From assembly GCA_040387195.1 (NCBI GenBank), contig JAZKEF010000001.1, positions 248,001-312,000 of the forward strand: a stretch of 64,000 bases of DNA, in the 5' to 3' direction. This document shows, piece after piece, positions 37,573-46,063 of this stretch. The DNA is from UKL13-3 sp040387195 (GTDB lineage Bacteria > Bacteroidota > Bacteroidia > UKL13-3). Under the pieces are notes generated by a model that was not told the DNA's origin, searched no databases, and was given only the letters and a program-made list of their open reading frames with translations. How positions within the stretch are numbered: the first letter of the stretch is position 1; each line of letters opens with the position of its first letter. The position numbers and the translations under genes were made by a program.

Positions 37573-38643
37573 ATGAAACCCAAACACATTTACTGGTTCT
37601 CGTACTTCAACACATCCGAAGCAAGTGTGCGGTACCGTGCATTGTATCCTCTTCAGCAATTACGAGAGGAGCATGGCATTACCGGCTCATTCGTTTTTCC
37701 TTCCTATCGTTTGCGCGATATTTGGGTGTTTATATCCACCTTTTTTGAAGTATTCTTTTTCCGCAAACAAGATTCTCTTATTGTTTATCAAAAAATATAC
37801 ACCCGTGGTTTATATGCCTCCGCACTCAAGCTACTTTTAAAAGTACACCCCACTTATACCATGTATGATATTGATGATGCTGAATACCTGCGCAGACCCT
37901 GCGCAACGATTTTCCATTTTATGCAAAACTGCGAGCGCATCAACACGGGTAGCCTCAGTCTCCAACAATATTGCACACCGATCAATGGAAATAGTCATGT
38001 GTTGACCTCACCTGTTATTCCGCATCAGGTAACCAAGCTGAAGCGTTCGCCCCTCTTCACCGTTGGATGGATAGGATATTATGGTGCTCATAAAGAGAGC
38101 CTGCTAACATTAGTATTTCCTGCATTGCTGGATATAGACTTCCCATGCAGGTTCATATTGTTAGGTGTTCAGCGTAAAGAAGAACAGAACGAGATCATTA
38201 CCTATTTTAAGCACAAAACCAATATTGAACTGCATATTCCTATCGACCTCAATTGGCATGATGAGTTATCCATTTATAGCCATATTCTCGAATTTGATCT
38301 TGGACTTTCTCCTTTACTCGACACTGAATTTAATCGGTCGAAATCTGCCTTTAAACTAAAACAATGCCTTTCCTGTGGCATACCCGTTATAGCCAGCAAA
38401 ACCGGAGAAAACAAATCCTTCATCACCCCTTCCCTAAATGGATTTTTAGCTGACAGTCCCGAAGACTTCACGAAATACATCCTGCACGTTTATCAACTGC
38501 AGGATACCGACTATATAAACCTTTGCCAAAATGCCCGTGCAACGTATACCCAATTCAGTATGGAAGGTTATTGTGATCAATTGCTAGATGATTATGGTAA
38601 CACTGCACAAACGGTCATGAAAAAACCTCAGTTAGTTGTGTAA
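37573..38643 (+). CDS. Glycosyltransferase (GT-B fold, GT4-like)
   Basis: 356 residues. C-terminal half: GWIGYYGAHKESLLTL, LGVQRK, LHIPIDLNWHDELSIYSHI, FDLGLSPLLDTEFNRSKSAFKLKQCLSCGIPVIAS, the usual GT4 donor-binding pattern with a late E region. The N-terminal half is the acceptor domain (SYFNTSEASVRYRALYPL). It is co-transcribed with the dimethylformamidase-like gene. Its stop codon (TAA, 38641-38643) lies in the first unit of the 22-bp repeat array, so the array has reached the coding end; the last residues (PQLVV) are repeat-derived. Confidence 0.82.
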   Translation: MKPKHIYWFSYFNTSEASVRYRALYPLQQLREEHGITGSFVFPSYRLRDIWVFISTFFEVFFFRKQDSLIVYQKIYTRGLYASALKLLLKVHPTYTMYDIDDAEYLRRPCATIFHFMQNCERINTGSLSLQQYCTPINGNSHVLTSPVIPHQVTKLKRSPLFTVGWIGYYGAHKESLLTLVFPALLDIDFPCRFILLGVQRKEEQNEIITYFKHKTNIELHIPIDLNWHDELSIYSHILEFDLGLSPLLDTEFNRSKSAFKLKQCLSCGIPVIASKTGENKSFITPSLNGFLADSPEDFTKYILHVYQLQDTDYINLCQNARATYTQFSMEGYCDQLLDDYGNTAQTVMKKPQLVV

Positions 38644-38936
38644 CAACATACAACCAGTTGCACAACCACACATAACCAGTTGTGCAACGACACATAACCA
38701 GTTGTGTAACCACACACAACCAGTTGTGCAGCCACATACAACCAGTTGTGCAACCACACACAACCAGTTGTGCAGCCACATACAACCAGTTGTGTAACCA
38801 CATACAACCCGTTGTGCAACCACATACAACCAGTTGTGCAACCACATACAACTAGTTGTGCAACGACATACAACCAGTTGTGTAACGACACACAACCAGT
38901 TGTGCAGCCACATACAACCAGTTGTGCAACCACATA
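38629..38936 (+). repeat. Tandem array of fourteen 22-bp repeats
   Basis: Fourteen head-to-tail units, each exactly 22 bp: starts at 38629, 38651, 38673 and every 22 nt to 38915. The unit skeleton is CAAC-CA-GTTG-TG-CAAC-N6, so inverted CAAC/GTTG half-sites occur twice per unit. Most differences between units are transitions at a few sites (C/T, A/G), with a few C/G. No spacer is interspersed, so it is not CRISPR. The first unit covers the end of the glycosyltransferase gene. Confidence 0.93.
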
Positions 38937-39312
38937 CAACTGCGAAAGATCCTTACATAACTGATTTATAGTTATTTGCATAAAAAACACCTGCTGGTGC
39001 CTTCGGCCTTTCCGCTTCGCGGAGCTCAGGCACCTTCCTGCCAACAATTCAGGGTATCCTGTATCCTCCGAAATCCGCAATTCCGGAGGTCTGCTTCGAT
39101 GAACTCAGCATGACACCCTTTCAATTTGCCCTTCACTGCATCTTATTCAGCATCCCCGGGGACTGCTCCTCCCGCTTGTAGCGGGATTAGCATGACATCC
39201 CCCTAATTCGCAATCCCAAATCCGCAATTCCCCATTTCTGCTCCGTTTATCACATTGCTATCAGCTTTCGGCATTTTTTAATACATTCGCTGCTCAATTT
39301 TAAGAATACTTT
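38937..39312. other. Gene-free spacer with REP-like and word repeats
   Basis: About 375 nt without a gene. It contains a GCTTCGCGGAGC hairpin core near 39012-39025, a GATGAACTCAGCATGACA piece (39097-39115), AATCCGCAATTCC words (about 39070 and 39215), and near the end TACATTCG (39282-39289), a -7-like box for the gene at 39313. Confidence 0.55.
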
Positions 39313-41454
39313 ATGAAGAACTTATTTAGATGCCTGGTTGCAGTACTATTAATCACCAGCACACAAGTAAAAGCTGACGAAGGAATGTGGATGCCTTGGT
39401 TGCTTAAAAGTCAGACCGTTGACGCAATGAACAAAAAAGGGTTGAAGCTTACTGCGGATCAACTGTACGATTTGAACAAATCATCACTGAAAGATGCGAT
39501 TGTTTGGTTTGGTGGCGGATGTACAGGTGAAGTGATTTCGGCAACCGGTTTGGTATTAACCAATCACCACTGCGGATATGATTATATTTCGAACCTGAGT
39601 ACACCTGCCAATAATATTTTGGACAATGGTTTTTGGGCAAAAAGTTATGCCGAAGAACGTCCGGTAGCAGGGTTGACCGTAGCCTTTGTGGTGCGTGTGG
39701 AAGATATTACAGTTGAGGTTCAGAATGCCGTAAAAGGATTATCGGAAAAAGACCGTGCAGCAAAACTGCCTGCCTTATATAAAACCATTACCGACCGTGT
39801 AACGAAAGATACACATTACGAAGCGCAATGCCGTGAGATGTATAAAGGAAACGCTTATTATGTATTCGTTTTCGAACGTTTTACTGATGTGCGCCTTGTT
39901 GGAACACCTCCGCAAAACATCGGTAAATTTGGTGGTGAAACGGACAACTGGATGTGGCCACGTCATACGGGTGATTTCAGCATGTTCCGTGTGTATATGG
40001 GTAAAGATGGTAAGCCTGCAAAATACTCGGCAGGTAATGTTCCGTTGAAAGCCAAACACCATTTACCGATTAACCTTAAAGGAATCAGCAGTGGTGATTA
40101 TGCCATGATCATGGGTTTCCCCGGCCGCACCAACAGGTACGAGTTTAGCCAGGGCGTTCAAATTGCAACCGATTTAGTTGATCCTGCGATTGTAGCATTG
40201 CGTGATGTACGCTTAAATGCATGGAAAGTGGAAATGAACAAGGATGTAGATATCCGTTTGAAATTAAGCGGTGATTATGCAAGTGTTTCCAACTACTGGA
40301 AGTTTTTCCGTGGTGAAGCCGAACAGTTAAAAAACAATAAAGTGTATGAGCAAAAACTGAAGGACGAAAAAGCGTTTGGCAAATGGGCATCTAAACAGGA
40401 TGAGTATAAAAATTTATTGGCCGATGTAGATAAAACCTTTGCTGCCTACAAACCTTATGCACTGCAATCAACTTACCTGCGAGAAGGTATCATGGCTCCT
40501 ACCATTATCAAGCTTGCTTCCTACGCAACTGCACTGGAAGAAACAATGGCTAAAGGAGATGCAGCCAAAACCCAGGCCGCTAAAAAACAATTAATCGAAG
40601 CTGTGGAAGATTTGCCATATGAGGAGGCCATTGTTGATGCCGACAAGCGCATTTTCGACAGCATCCTGGTATTGTATTACAACAACATTCCCAAGGACCA
40701 GCAAGTACCTTACTTCAAAGATGTAATCCTTACTTATGGTGCAACTCCGCGTGAGGCCATTAAAGCTTACACCGACTACGTATTTGAAAACAGTATGTTT
40801 ACAAGTTCTGATATGGCAAAAGGTTTCATCAAGACTCCCCGTTTGAAAATGTTGAAAAACGATATCGCTTACAAACATCTAGACGCTTTCCGTTCATACT
40901 ACACCAAAAATTTCAAACCGAAAGTGGATGAATTTAATGAAAACTCAGGAGCTCTTGGCCGTTCATACATTAAAGGATTGATGCAAATGAATCCTGACAA
41001 ACAATTTTACCCGGATGCTAATTCATCATTGCGCTTAACTTACGGAACCGTAAAAAGTTACATGAAGTTCCCGTTGATTACCAACCTGGATGAGGTGATG
41101 GTTAAAAACCAAAACAACCCGGGCAGCGCTGAGTTTGGCGTTCCTGATCGTTTGAGAGAGCTGCACAAAAACAAAGACTACGGAATGTATGCCATGAAAG
41201 ACGGTAAACTTCCGGTTGCGTTCTTAAGTGATAATGACATCACAGGAGGAAACAGCGGTAGCCCTGTAATTGATGCAGAAGGCAGAATCATTGGTTTGGC
41301 GTTTGACGGAAACTGGGAAGCGATGAGTGGTAATATTCACTTTGACCCTAAAAACAAACGTACCATCAATGTGGATATCCGCTATGTTTTGTTTTTGATT
41401 GACAAATATGGTCAGGCACCGAATATCATTAACGAACTTACAATTGTTAAATAA
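39313..41454 (+). CDS. S46 family dipeptidyl-peptidase, DPP7-like
   Basis: 713 residues, signal peptide. Triad regions: VLTNHHCGYDY, GETDNWMWPRHTGDF and ITGGNSGSP. The residue 18 positions after the serine is glycine (LAFDG), as in DPP7, which favours hydrophobic P1 residues; specificity is inferred from that one site. A periplasmic paralogue of the 33905-36055 enzyme, about 3 kb away on the opposite strand. Confidence 0.92.
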   Translation: MKNLFRCLVAVLLITSTQVKADEGMWMPWLLKSQTVDAMNKKGLKLTADQLYDLNKSSLKDAIVWFGGGCTGEVISATGLVLTNHHCGYDYISNLSTPANNILDNGFWAKSYAEERPVAGLTVAFVVRVEDITVEVQNAVKGLSEKDRAAKLPALYKTITDRVTKDTHYEAQCREMYKGNAYYVFVFERFTDVRLVGTPPQNIGKFGGETDNWMWPRHTGDFSMFRVYMGKDGKPAKYSAGNVPLKAKHHLPINLKGISSGDYAMIMGFPGRTNRYEFSQGVQIATDLVDPAIVALRDVRLNAWKVEMNKDVDIRLKLSGDYASVSNYWKFFRGEAEQLKNNKVYEQKLKDEKAFGKWASKQDEYKNLLADVDKTFAAYKPYALQSTYLREGIMAPTIIKLASYATALEETMAKGDAAKTQAAKKQLIEAVEDLPYEEAIVDADKRIFDSILVLYYNNIPKDQQVPYFKDVILTYGATPREAIKAYTDYVFENSMFTSSDMAKGFIKTPRLKMLKNDIAYKHLDAFRSYYTKNFKPKVDEFNENSGALGRSYIKGLMQMNPDKQFYPDANSSLRLTYGTVKSYMKFPLITNLDEVMVKNQNNPGSAEFGVPDRLRELHKNKDYGMYAMKDGKLPVAFLSDNDITGGNSGSPVIDAEGRIIGLAFDGNWEAMSGNIHFDPKNKRTINVDIRYVLFLIDKYGQAPNIINELTIVK

Positions 41455-41467
41455 AGACTTCCGGATG

Positions 41468-41500
41468 GTGTTTCCCGCTGATCTCGCAGATACCGCTGAT
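41468..41500. repeat. 33-bp dispersed repeat, copy 1
   Basis: A CCCGCTGATCTCGCAGAT-type element. Same-strand copy at 42629-42661 with three differences. They are 1.16 kb apart, in the spacers on both sides of DUF4920/DUF3817. Confidence 0.7.
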
Positions 41501-41578
41501 TTTTTTTCTGCGTAATTTGCTGAATCTTCGGGAAACCTTATTCACTCAGGTCAACGCTCTTATAATAGTACGACACAG

Positions 41579-41977
41579 ATGAAATATTTTCTAATAAGCT
41601 TAAGTTTTGTATTGATACTGGCAGGTTGCAGTAATGATCCACGCCTTAAACTTCCGCAAACAGGAGCGTATGGTGTAACCTTTAGTGCCGATAGTACCCT
41701 TACTGTCAAACAGGTTTCCGAGGCATTGATTACCGGAAATGAAATTCCCGTTATGGTAACCGGAACCATCAGCCAATACTGTAAAGGAGAAGGCTGCTGG
41801 TTAACCTTAAAAAATGATGACGGTGAAGATCTGTTAATTGAGGTAAAGGATAAAGCTTTTGTATTACCACACAATATTGAAAATAAAATGGCAACTGCAC
41901 GTGGTTTAGCCAAACGCGATACGGTAGAAGGCAAAGTTCAATTGCGTGTTGTAGCGGATGGGATTTTTATTCAATAG
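41579..41977 (+). CDS. DUF4920 lipoprotein
   Basis: 132 residues. A lipobox LILAGCS; the mature part has GNEIPVMVTGTISQYCKGEGCWLTL and a late AKRDTVEGKVQLRVVADGIF, which fit DUF4920. The Cx(4)C pair (YCKGEGCW) could bind metal or a cluster, but that is not established. Function unknown; it is a Bacteroidota-specific small envelope protein. Terminator at 42036-42073. Confidence 0.85.
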   Translation: MKYFLISLSFVLILAGCSNDPRLKLPQTGAYGVTFSADSTLTVKQVSEALITGNEIPVMVTGTISQYCKGEGCWLTLKNDDGEDLLIEVKDKAFVLPHNIENKMATARGLAKRDTVEGKVQLRVVADGIFIQ

Positions 41978-42035
41978 ACAGATACTCGATTCGCGATACT
42001 CGATGTTTGATAGTTGATACCCGATGTTTGATATA

Positions 42036-42073
42036 AAAAAATCCCGGCCTCTTGTTAGAGGTCGGGATTTTTT
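42036..42073. terminator. Terminator between convergent genes
   Basis: A 16-bp stem (42036-42051 with 42058-42073, one G-T pair) around a TTGTTA loop, ending in T6 and starting with A6, so it can serve the DUF4920 gene (+) and DUF3817 gene (-). Just upstream, 41978-42034 is built of GATACTCGATGTTTGATA words. Confidence 0.85.
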
Positions 42074-42168
42074 GTGTGCGGATAGTTTCGGCTCCGCTTA
42101 ACCACCGCGGTCATTATTCCATTTTCATCATATCCGCAATCCAATATCCGATATCCGAAATTCCTTAA

Positions 42169-42468
42169 CTATCTATTCCTGTGTTTGGCCTCAAACCAAA
42201 ATGTTCCGAACGGAAGCAATGAGGTGACAAATGCTTTGAGAGCTTTGCTCCATTTCCAGTCGTTTTCCATGCTGGCCTGTACCAGTGTGAGCACAAATAA
42301 TACAAACAACAATCCATGGGCCATCCCTACCTGTTTTACCATTTCGGGTTGGCCTGCAAAATACTTTAACGGCATTCCGATAAATACGAGAATAAGGTAT
42401 GAGATACCTTCCAGAAAAGCGACTGCAAAAAAGCGTCCTTCGGCAGTTTTTAAATTGTATTTAAACAT
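42169..42468 (-). CDS. DUF3817 membrane protein
   Basis: 99 residues with three helices. RFFAVAFLEGISYLILVFIGMP, then VGMAHGLLFVLFV and PFGTFWFEAK, are the DUF3817 signature; the family often forms a pair with membrane transporter or synthase fragments. Function unknown. Promoter at 42476-42505. Confidence 0.88.
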   Translation of the reverse strand: MFKYNLKTAEGRFFAVAFLEGISYLILVFIGMPLKYFAGQPEMVKQVGMAHGLLFVLFVLTLVQASMENDWKWSKALKAFVTSLLPFGTFWFEAKHRNR

Positions 42469-42475
42469 AGTGGTG

Positions 42476-42505
42476 CGAAGGTGCTTTATTATTTAGTTGT
42501 TTCAA
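42476..42505 (-). promoter_or_regulatory. Promoter for the DUF3817 gene
   Basis: On the minus strand, TTG (42505-42503), exactly 19 nt, CACCTTCG (42483-42476), then the ATG 7 nt later. The -7 box differs from TAnnTTCG by its first T. Confidence 0.5.
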
Positions 42506-42628
42506 ACACCCTGCATGTAAAATTACAGGCACAAAAAAAACGGACTTGGTTTTACGCAAGTCCGCTCGTGTTTTAATTTAATCTTACCATAGCGATTTGG
42601 GGGCATGAAAACTATGGTCTATTGTAAA

Positions 42629-42661
42629 GTGTTTCCCGCTGATCTAGCAGATGCCGCTAAT
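42629..42661. repeat. 33-bp dispersed repeat, copy 2
   Basis: See 41468-41500. The copy ends immediately before the stop of the CAP gene (42663), in the same strand sense as copy 1. Confidence 0.7.
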
Positions 42662-42662
42662 C

Positions 42663-43646
42663 TTATGGGTTAAAAATGGTTACATCATAGGTGTAATTTT
42701 TAGCTGATCCGTTTACCATTACGTTGTTTACAGTAACAGTATACTGCTGGTCAAAGTTGGAGTTGAGCTCCACTCCCGTTGGCTCCCATGAAATGGTATT
42801 ATCTCCACCATACGAATTTTCAATCGGGTTGCGGTAAATTACGTTTACCGGAACGGTTGTACCGCTTGAGTGCGCCATGGATACGGTTGCATTGGTAAAA
42901 TCAACCTGGAAAGGATAGGATGTAGCAGGCACACCAAACGACCAGCGTGGATATACAACCTGGCGCGGAATAAATCCCTTGGGAGGCCATGCAATGTATT
43001 CAGGTGTAGCGGCAGGCAGCGAATAAGGTGAAGGCAAGCCATTGATCACCCATAACGTACCTGAACTTTCGGTGCATCCGAATCCGAATTTTGTAGCGTT
43101 AGAGAATAAAATCCAGCGTCTGTGTCCCACTTCTGCATTGTTGCTGCCCGCATCTTCCATCCATGCATCAATATTTTCAACATCGGAAGTGCCGAAGGAG
43201 ATATTGCCTTTTTGGGCAGCCAACGCCCCATCGGCAGTGTAACATTTCCAGCTGGTGGGAGGTGTATGGCTGATGGCATTGTTTGCTCTTATCATCAAAG
43301 CATTGCGCTGGCACTTTGCATTCAAATCGGCTTCCATGGTAATATTCCCAATGGGCAATCCTGCCTGTTTTCTGAAATAGCGAATGCGCATCAATGTTTT
43401 ATCCAGCAAATCCTGCGACAGTGTTCCCTGCTCGCAATTGGCTATATTACCATTCCAGGTAAAACCTGTTATGGTTGATCCTACATACATATCGATGTAA
43501 TCTATTTTGGCCTCTTCCTTAGGAGTTATTACATTACCTGTAGTGGTGGTGGTGGTAGTTGAGGAATTATCGGTGTCATCTTTTTTACAGGTAATAAAAA
43601 ATAGAGAGAGCGTCATAATCCCCAATAGGGCACGTTTCTTATTCAT
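42663..43646 (-). CDS. CAP-domain (SCP/PR-1) lipoprotein
   Basis: 327 residues. Signal: MTLSLFFITCKKDD, a lipobox-like site; then a poly-Thr linker encoded by ACC repeats; then a CAP domain (about 90-200) with ISHTPPTSWKCY, AWMEDAGSNNAEVGHRRWIL, where the CAP histidines and glutamate lie. CAP proteins are extracellular and of diverse role. The late part is a beta-rich domain. The ACC run (about 43525-43570) may slip. Confidence 0.82.
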   Translation of the reverse strand: MNKKRALLGIMTLSLFFITCKKDDTDNSSTTTTTTTGNVITPKEEAKIDYIDMYVGSTITGFTWNGNIANCEQGTLSQDLLDKTLMRIRYFRKQAGLPIGNITMEADLNAKCQRNALMIRANNAISHTPPTSWKCYTADGALAAQKGNISFGTSDVENIDAWMEDAGSNNAEVGHRRWILFSNATKFGFGCTESSGTLWVINGLPSPYSLPAATPEYIAWPPKGFIPRQVVYPRWSFGVPATSYPFQVDFTNATVSMAHSSGTTVPVNVIYRNPIENSYGGDNTISWEPTGVELNSNFDQQYTVTVNNVMVNGSAKNYTYDVTIFNP

Positions 43647-43718
43647 AGTATTTATTTGGTGTTTGTTTGTAAAAGTTGATGTAAAGACCTGTTTACCCTT
43701 CAGGAGGTTGCACTTTAG

Positions 43719-45107
43719 TTATGGCATGGGCATTTCAACCTGCAGCGACAAATAAAACATTCCGATGGTGATGGCTGAATAAAGCAGGTATTCGCCCACA
43801 GGGGTGTATTGCCTGAATCCGATGCCTTCCATTTTACAATATATGGCCAGCATTATTTTTTCGACCAGAAAGGAAATGGCCGTTGCATACGCAATTCCCG
43901 TAATACCAAAAAGGTAAATGAACCAAAAGGATAATAGGCAATTAATAATAAGGTAGTTGGATGATATGAGGTAAAAAATACGGCTCTTCATAATCCCCAT
44001 GATTACCGTTTGCGGGAAAATCATCCGCCCGATAATGAGCAACAGGTAAATATTAAAAATGCGGTACCCTTCAATTAGCTGGTCGTTGTATGCATACTTA
44101 AAAAGATACGGACTCAGGAACATCAACAGGATGGTTCCGGGGAATAACCACCGCATCAGCCGCTGACTGGACCGTTTGAACTTTTCCAGCCCCTCGGCCA
44201 GCAATCCATCCCGGTTGTACTTGGCAATTTCTCCGCTGTACACATTGCTGAGGGAATTGGCTAGGATAAGGAAAATAGGCAGTTCGCGGGCTCCGTAGCG
44301 GAACATCGCAAACTCTTCTTCCGAAAAATTGTATCCGATAATATAACTATTGATATACTCCATACTCCCGGCAAGCAGGATGGAAAACATATACGGCCAT
44401 ACCTTGGACATGAACTCTTGCATCAGCCGGGTATTCACACTGATGGTCGAAAATTTCATAAGCAGGATAATGGTATAATTAAACTTTACCAGCGAGAGTA
44501 CCAGCAAAAGATTAATGGCCAGGTTAAGCGATTGCCGGAAGTATAATGGCAAACACAACATGATGATTTGCGCCACAAAGGTGATAATGCCCCAACGGAT
44601 CAGCGACCGGTATTTTTCGTTGAGGTAAAAGATATAATCTGCAATGTAGGTGGGGGTATTGAGCAGCACCACCAAAGCAAACATATTGTAGAGGTCAACA
44701 TCCTTGCCCTTGATCTGGCCCAATACTACAATAACGATCGCCGCAATGAGCGAAAACGCAATCAATAGAACAAAGGTGTTGAACAATAATTTCTTGCGGG
44801 TAACCTCGTCCGAATTGCTGTAGTATGGAATAAGCGTATTGCAAATGGCCGAAACCCAGAAAAAGGTAAGACTGGAAGTAACCAGCATCAGGTTCTCGTA
44901 TTGCCCGATCAGGTGCAGTCCATACTCGTGCTGGTAGAGCATGGCAACCTTGGCAAGTAATATGGAAATGAGAAAAAAGGTCCCGAACCGCAAAAACTGA
45001 AATGTTTGCAGGCTGTTATATTTGTTCAGACCTTGACTAAATGGAGCTTTCAAATTGTTTCTAAGACACCTCAAAGAACAAGATAGTTTCAGAATTATCA
45101 AAAACAT
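43719..45107 (-). CDS. Oligosaccharide flippase family protein (Wzx-like)
   Basis: The frame extends to TTG 45164, but ATG 45107 lies ahead of a good membrane segment; start uncertain, 462 aa from 45107. About twelve helices (FGTFFLISILLAKVAML, LVTSSLTFFWVSAICN and so on). It resembles the Wzx/MATE-like lipid-linked oligosaccharide flippases. No polysaccharide gene cluster surrounds it, so the substrate is open. The AT-poor interior contains no feature. Divergent from the SOD gene. Confidence 0.72.
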   Translation of the reverse strand: MFLIILKLSCSLRCLRNNLKAPFSQGLNKYNSLQTFQFLRFGTFFLISILLAKVAMLYQHEYGLHLIGQYENLMLVTSSLTFFWVSAICNTLIPYYSNSDEVTRKKLLFNTFVLLIAFSLIAAIVIVVLGQIKGKDVDLYNMFALVVLLNTPTYIADYIFYLNEKYRSLIRWGIITFVAQIIMLCLPLYFRQSLNLAINLLLVLSLVKFNYTIILLMKFSTISVNTRLMQEFMSKVWPYMFSILLAGSMEYINSYIIGYNFSEEEFAMFRYGARELPIFLILANSLSNVYSGEIAKYNRDGLLAEGLEKFKRSSQRLMRWLFPGTILLMFLSPYLFKYAYNDQLIEGYRIFNIYLLLIIGRMIFPQTVIMGIMKSRIFYLISSNYLIINCLLSFWFIYLFGITGIAYATAISFLVEKIMLAIYCKMEGIGFRQYTPVGEYLLYSAITIGMFYLSLQVEMPMP

Positions 45108-45170
45108 TAAATAAACAGTTTGCGCACATCCGGATTCCAACGGGTTTGTGTACCTTCGATTCAATAATTA

Positions 45171-45908
45171 ATGCTCATGAAAAACCAACGCAGAGATTTT
45201 CTCAAAACCGCAGCCATCCTATCCTCGGGAAGTATCCTAGCAGCCAATAGTGCCGGAGCAGCCGTAACGGAACTGGCCGCTTTGTTCCCGGCCACCACCG
45301 CATTTGAACTACCGCCACTGGGTTATGCTTTTGATGCCCTGGAGCCCTTTATTGATGCCCAAACCATGCAGATCCACCATGATAAACACCACCAGGCATA
45401 TATCACCAAACTGAATGAACTGGTTGCCAAAGAACCGGTATTGCAAGCATTATCACTGGAACAACTATTGAAAAATGTATCCGATTACCCCTCACCTATT
45501 CAAACACCCCTTCGCAACCACGGTGGCGGCCACTGGAACCACAGCTTTTTCTGGACTATCCTTAAAAAAGACACCAAACCCACCCTCAAACTGGAACGCG
45601 TTTTTAACGAAAGTTTTGGTTCCATGGAACAGTTCAGGTTGGATTTTGAAAAGGCAGCGCTGAGTGTGTTCGGCTCCGGCTGGGCCTGGGTGATCAAGGA
45701 TGGCAGCAAGCTGGTTATTACCACTACAACCAACCAGGACAATCCGTTAATGGATACTTCCACCAAACAAGGCTCGCCCATTTTGGGGCTCGATGTGTGG
45801 GAACACGCCTATTACCTCAAGTACCAGAACAAACGTGCCGACTACCTGAAGGCATTTTGGAATGTACTGAATTGGAACCGTGTAGAAGAATTATATGCAG
45901 CAAAATAA
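45171..45908 (+). CDS. Superoxide dismutase (Fe/Mn type) with a Tat signal
   Basis: 245 residues. ATG 45171 or ATG 45177; the latter gives MKNQRRDFLKTAAILSSG, a twin-arginine signal (QRRDFLK), so this SOD is exported folded. Metal ligands: HHDKHHQAY, HWNHSFFW, DVWEHAYY. Fe versus Mn cannot be told by eye. Removes superoxide outside the cytoplasm. The TACCTTCG box at 45151-45158 is upstream. tRNA-His lies 50 nt downstream on the same strand. Confidence 0.9.
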   Translation: MLMKNQRRDFLKTAAILSSGSILAANSAGAAVTELAALFPATTAFELPPLGYAFDALEPFIDAQTMQIHHDKHHQAYITKLNELVAKEPVLQALSLEQLLKNVSDYPSPIQTPLRNHGGGHWNHSFFWTILKKDTKPTLKLERVFNESFGSMEQFRLDFEKAALSVFGSGWAWVIKDGSKLVITTTTNQDNPLMDTSTKQGSPILGLDVWEHAYYLKYQNKRADYLKAFWNVLNWNRVEELYAAK

Positions 45909-45916
45909 GATTCCTG

Positions 45917-45946
45917 TTGACATATTTTAGAAATGGATTAGATTTG
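45917..45946 (+). promoter_or_regulatory. Canonical Bacteroidota promoter for tRNA-His
   Basis: TTG 45917-45919, exactly 19 nt, TAGATTTG 45939-45946, then 12 nt to the tRNA. It is a full match to TTG-N19-TAnnTTTG, the best promoter in the window. Confidence 0.8.
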
Positions 45947-45958
45947 CACCTCCAAAAC

Positions 45959-46033
45959 GGTAGTTTTAGCTCAGTTGGTTAGAGCGCCTGATTGTGGTTC
46001 AGGAGGTCGCCGGTTCGAGCCCGGTATTCTACC
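45959..46033 (+). tRNA. tRNA-His (anticodon GTG)
   Basis: Cloverleaf read by hand: D arm GCTC...GAGC, anticodon stem CCTGA/TCAGG with loop TTGTGGT (anticodon GTG), T arm with TTCGAGC, and G-1 pairing with C73 as His requires. The acceptor stem has two U-U oppositions at positions 5-68 and 6-67; the rest pairs. No encoded CCA. Confidence 0.9.
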
Positions 46034-46036
46034 CAA

Positions 46037-46063
46037 AAGGTCGAAGATTTCATCTTCGACCTT
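46037..46063 (+). terminator. Terminator of the tRNA-His transcript
   Basis: AAGGTCGAAGAT (46037-46048), loop TTC, ATCTTCGACCTT (46052-46063) plus TTTT; a 12-bp perfect stem 4 nt after the tRNA. Confidence 0.9.

Noticed and set aside
38629..38936. CRISPR array
   Set aside because: Units are contiguous with no spacers, and no cas gene is in the window.
38615..39080. Minus-strand ORFs of 78-150 aa and a plus ORF of 72 aa rich in Cys, Trp, Leu or Gln, Thr
   Set aside because: They are translations of the 22-bp repeat array in different frames; 22 is not a multiple of 3, so all frames cycle, and there is no start signal or other coding sign.
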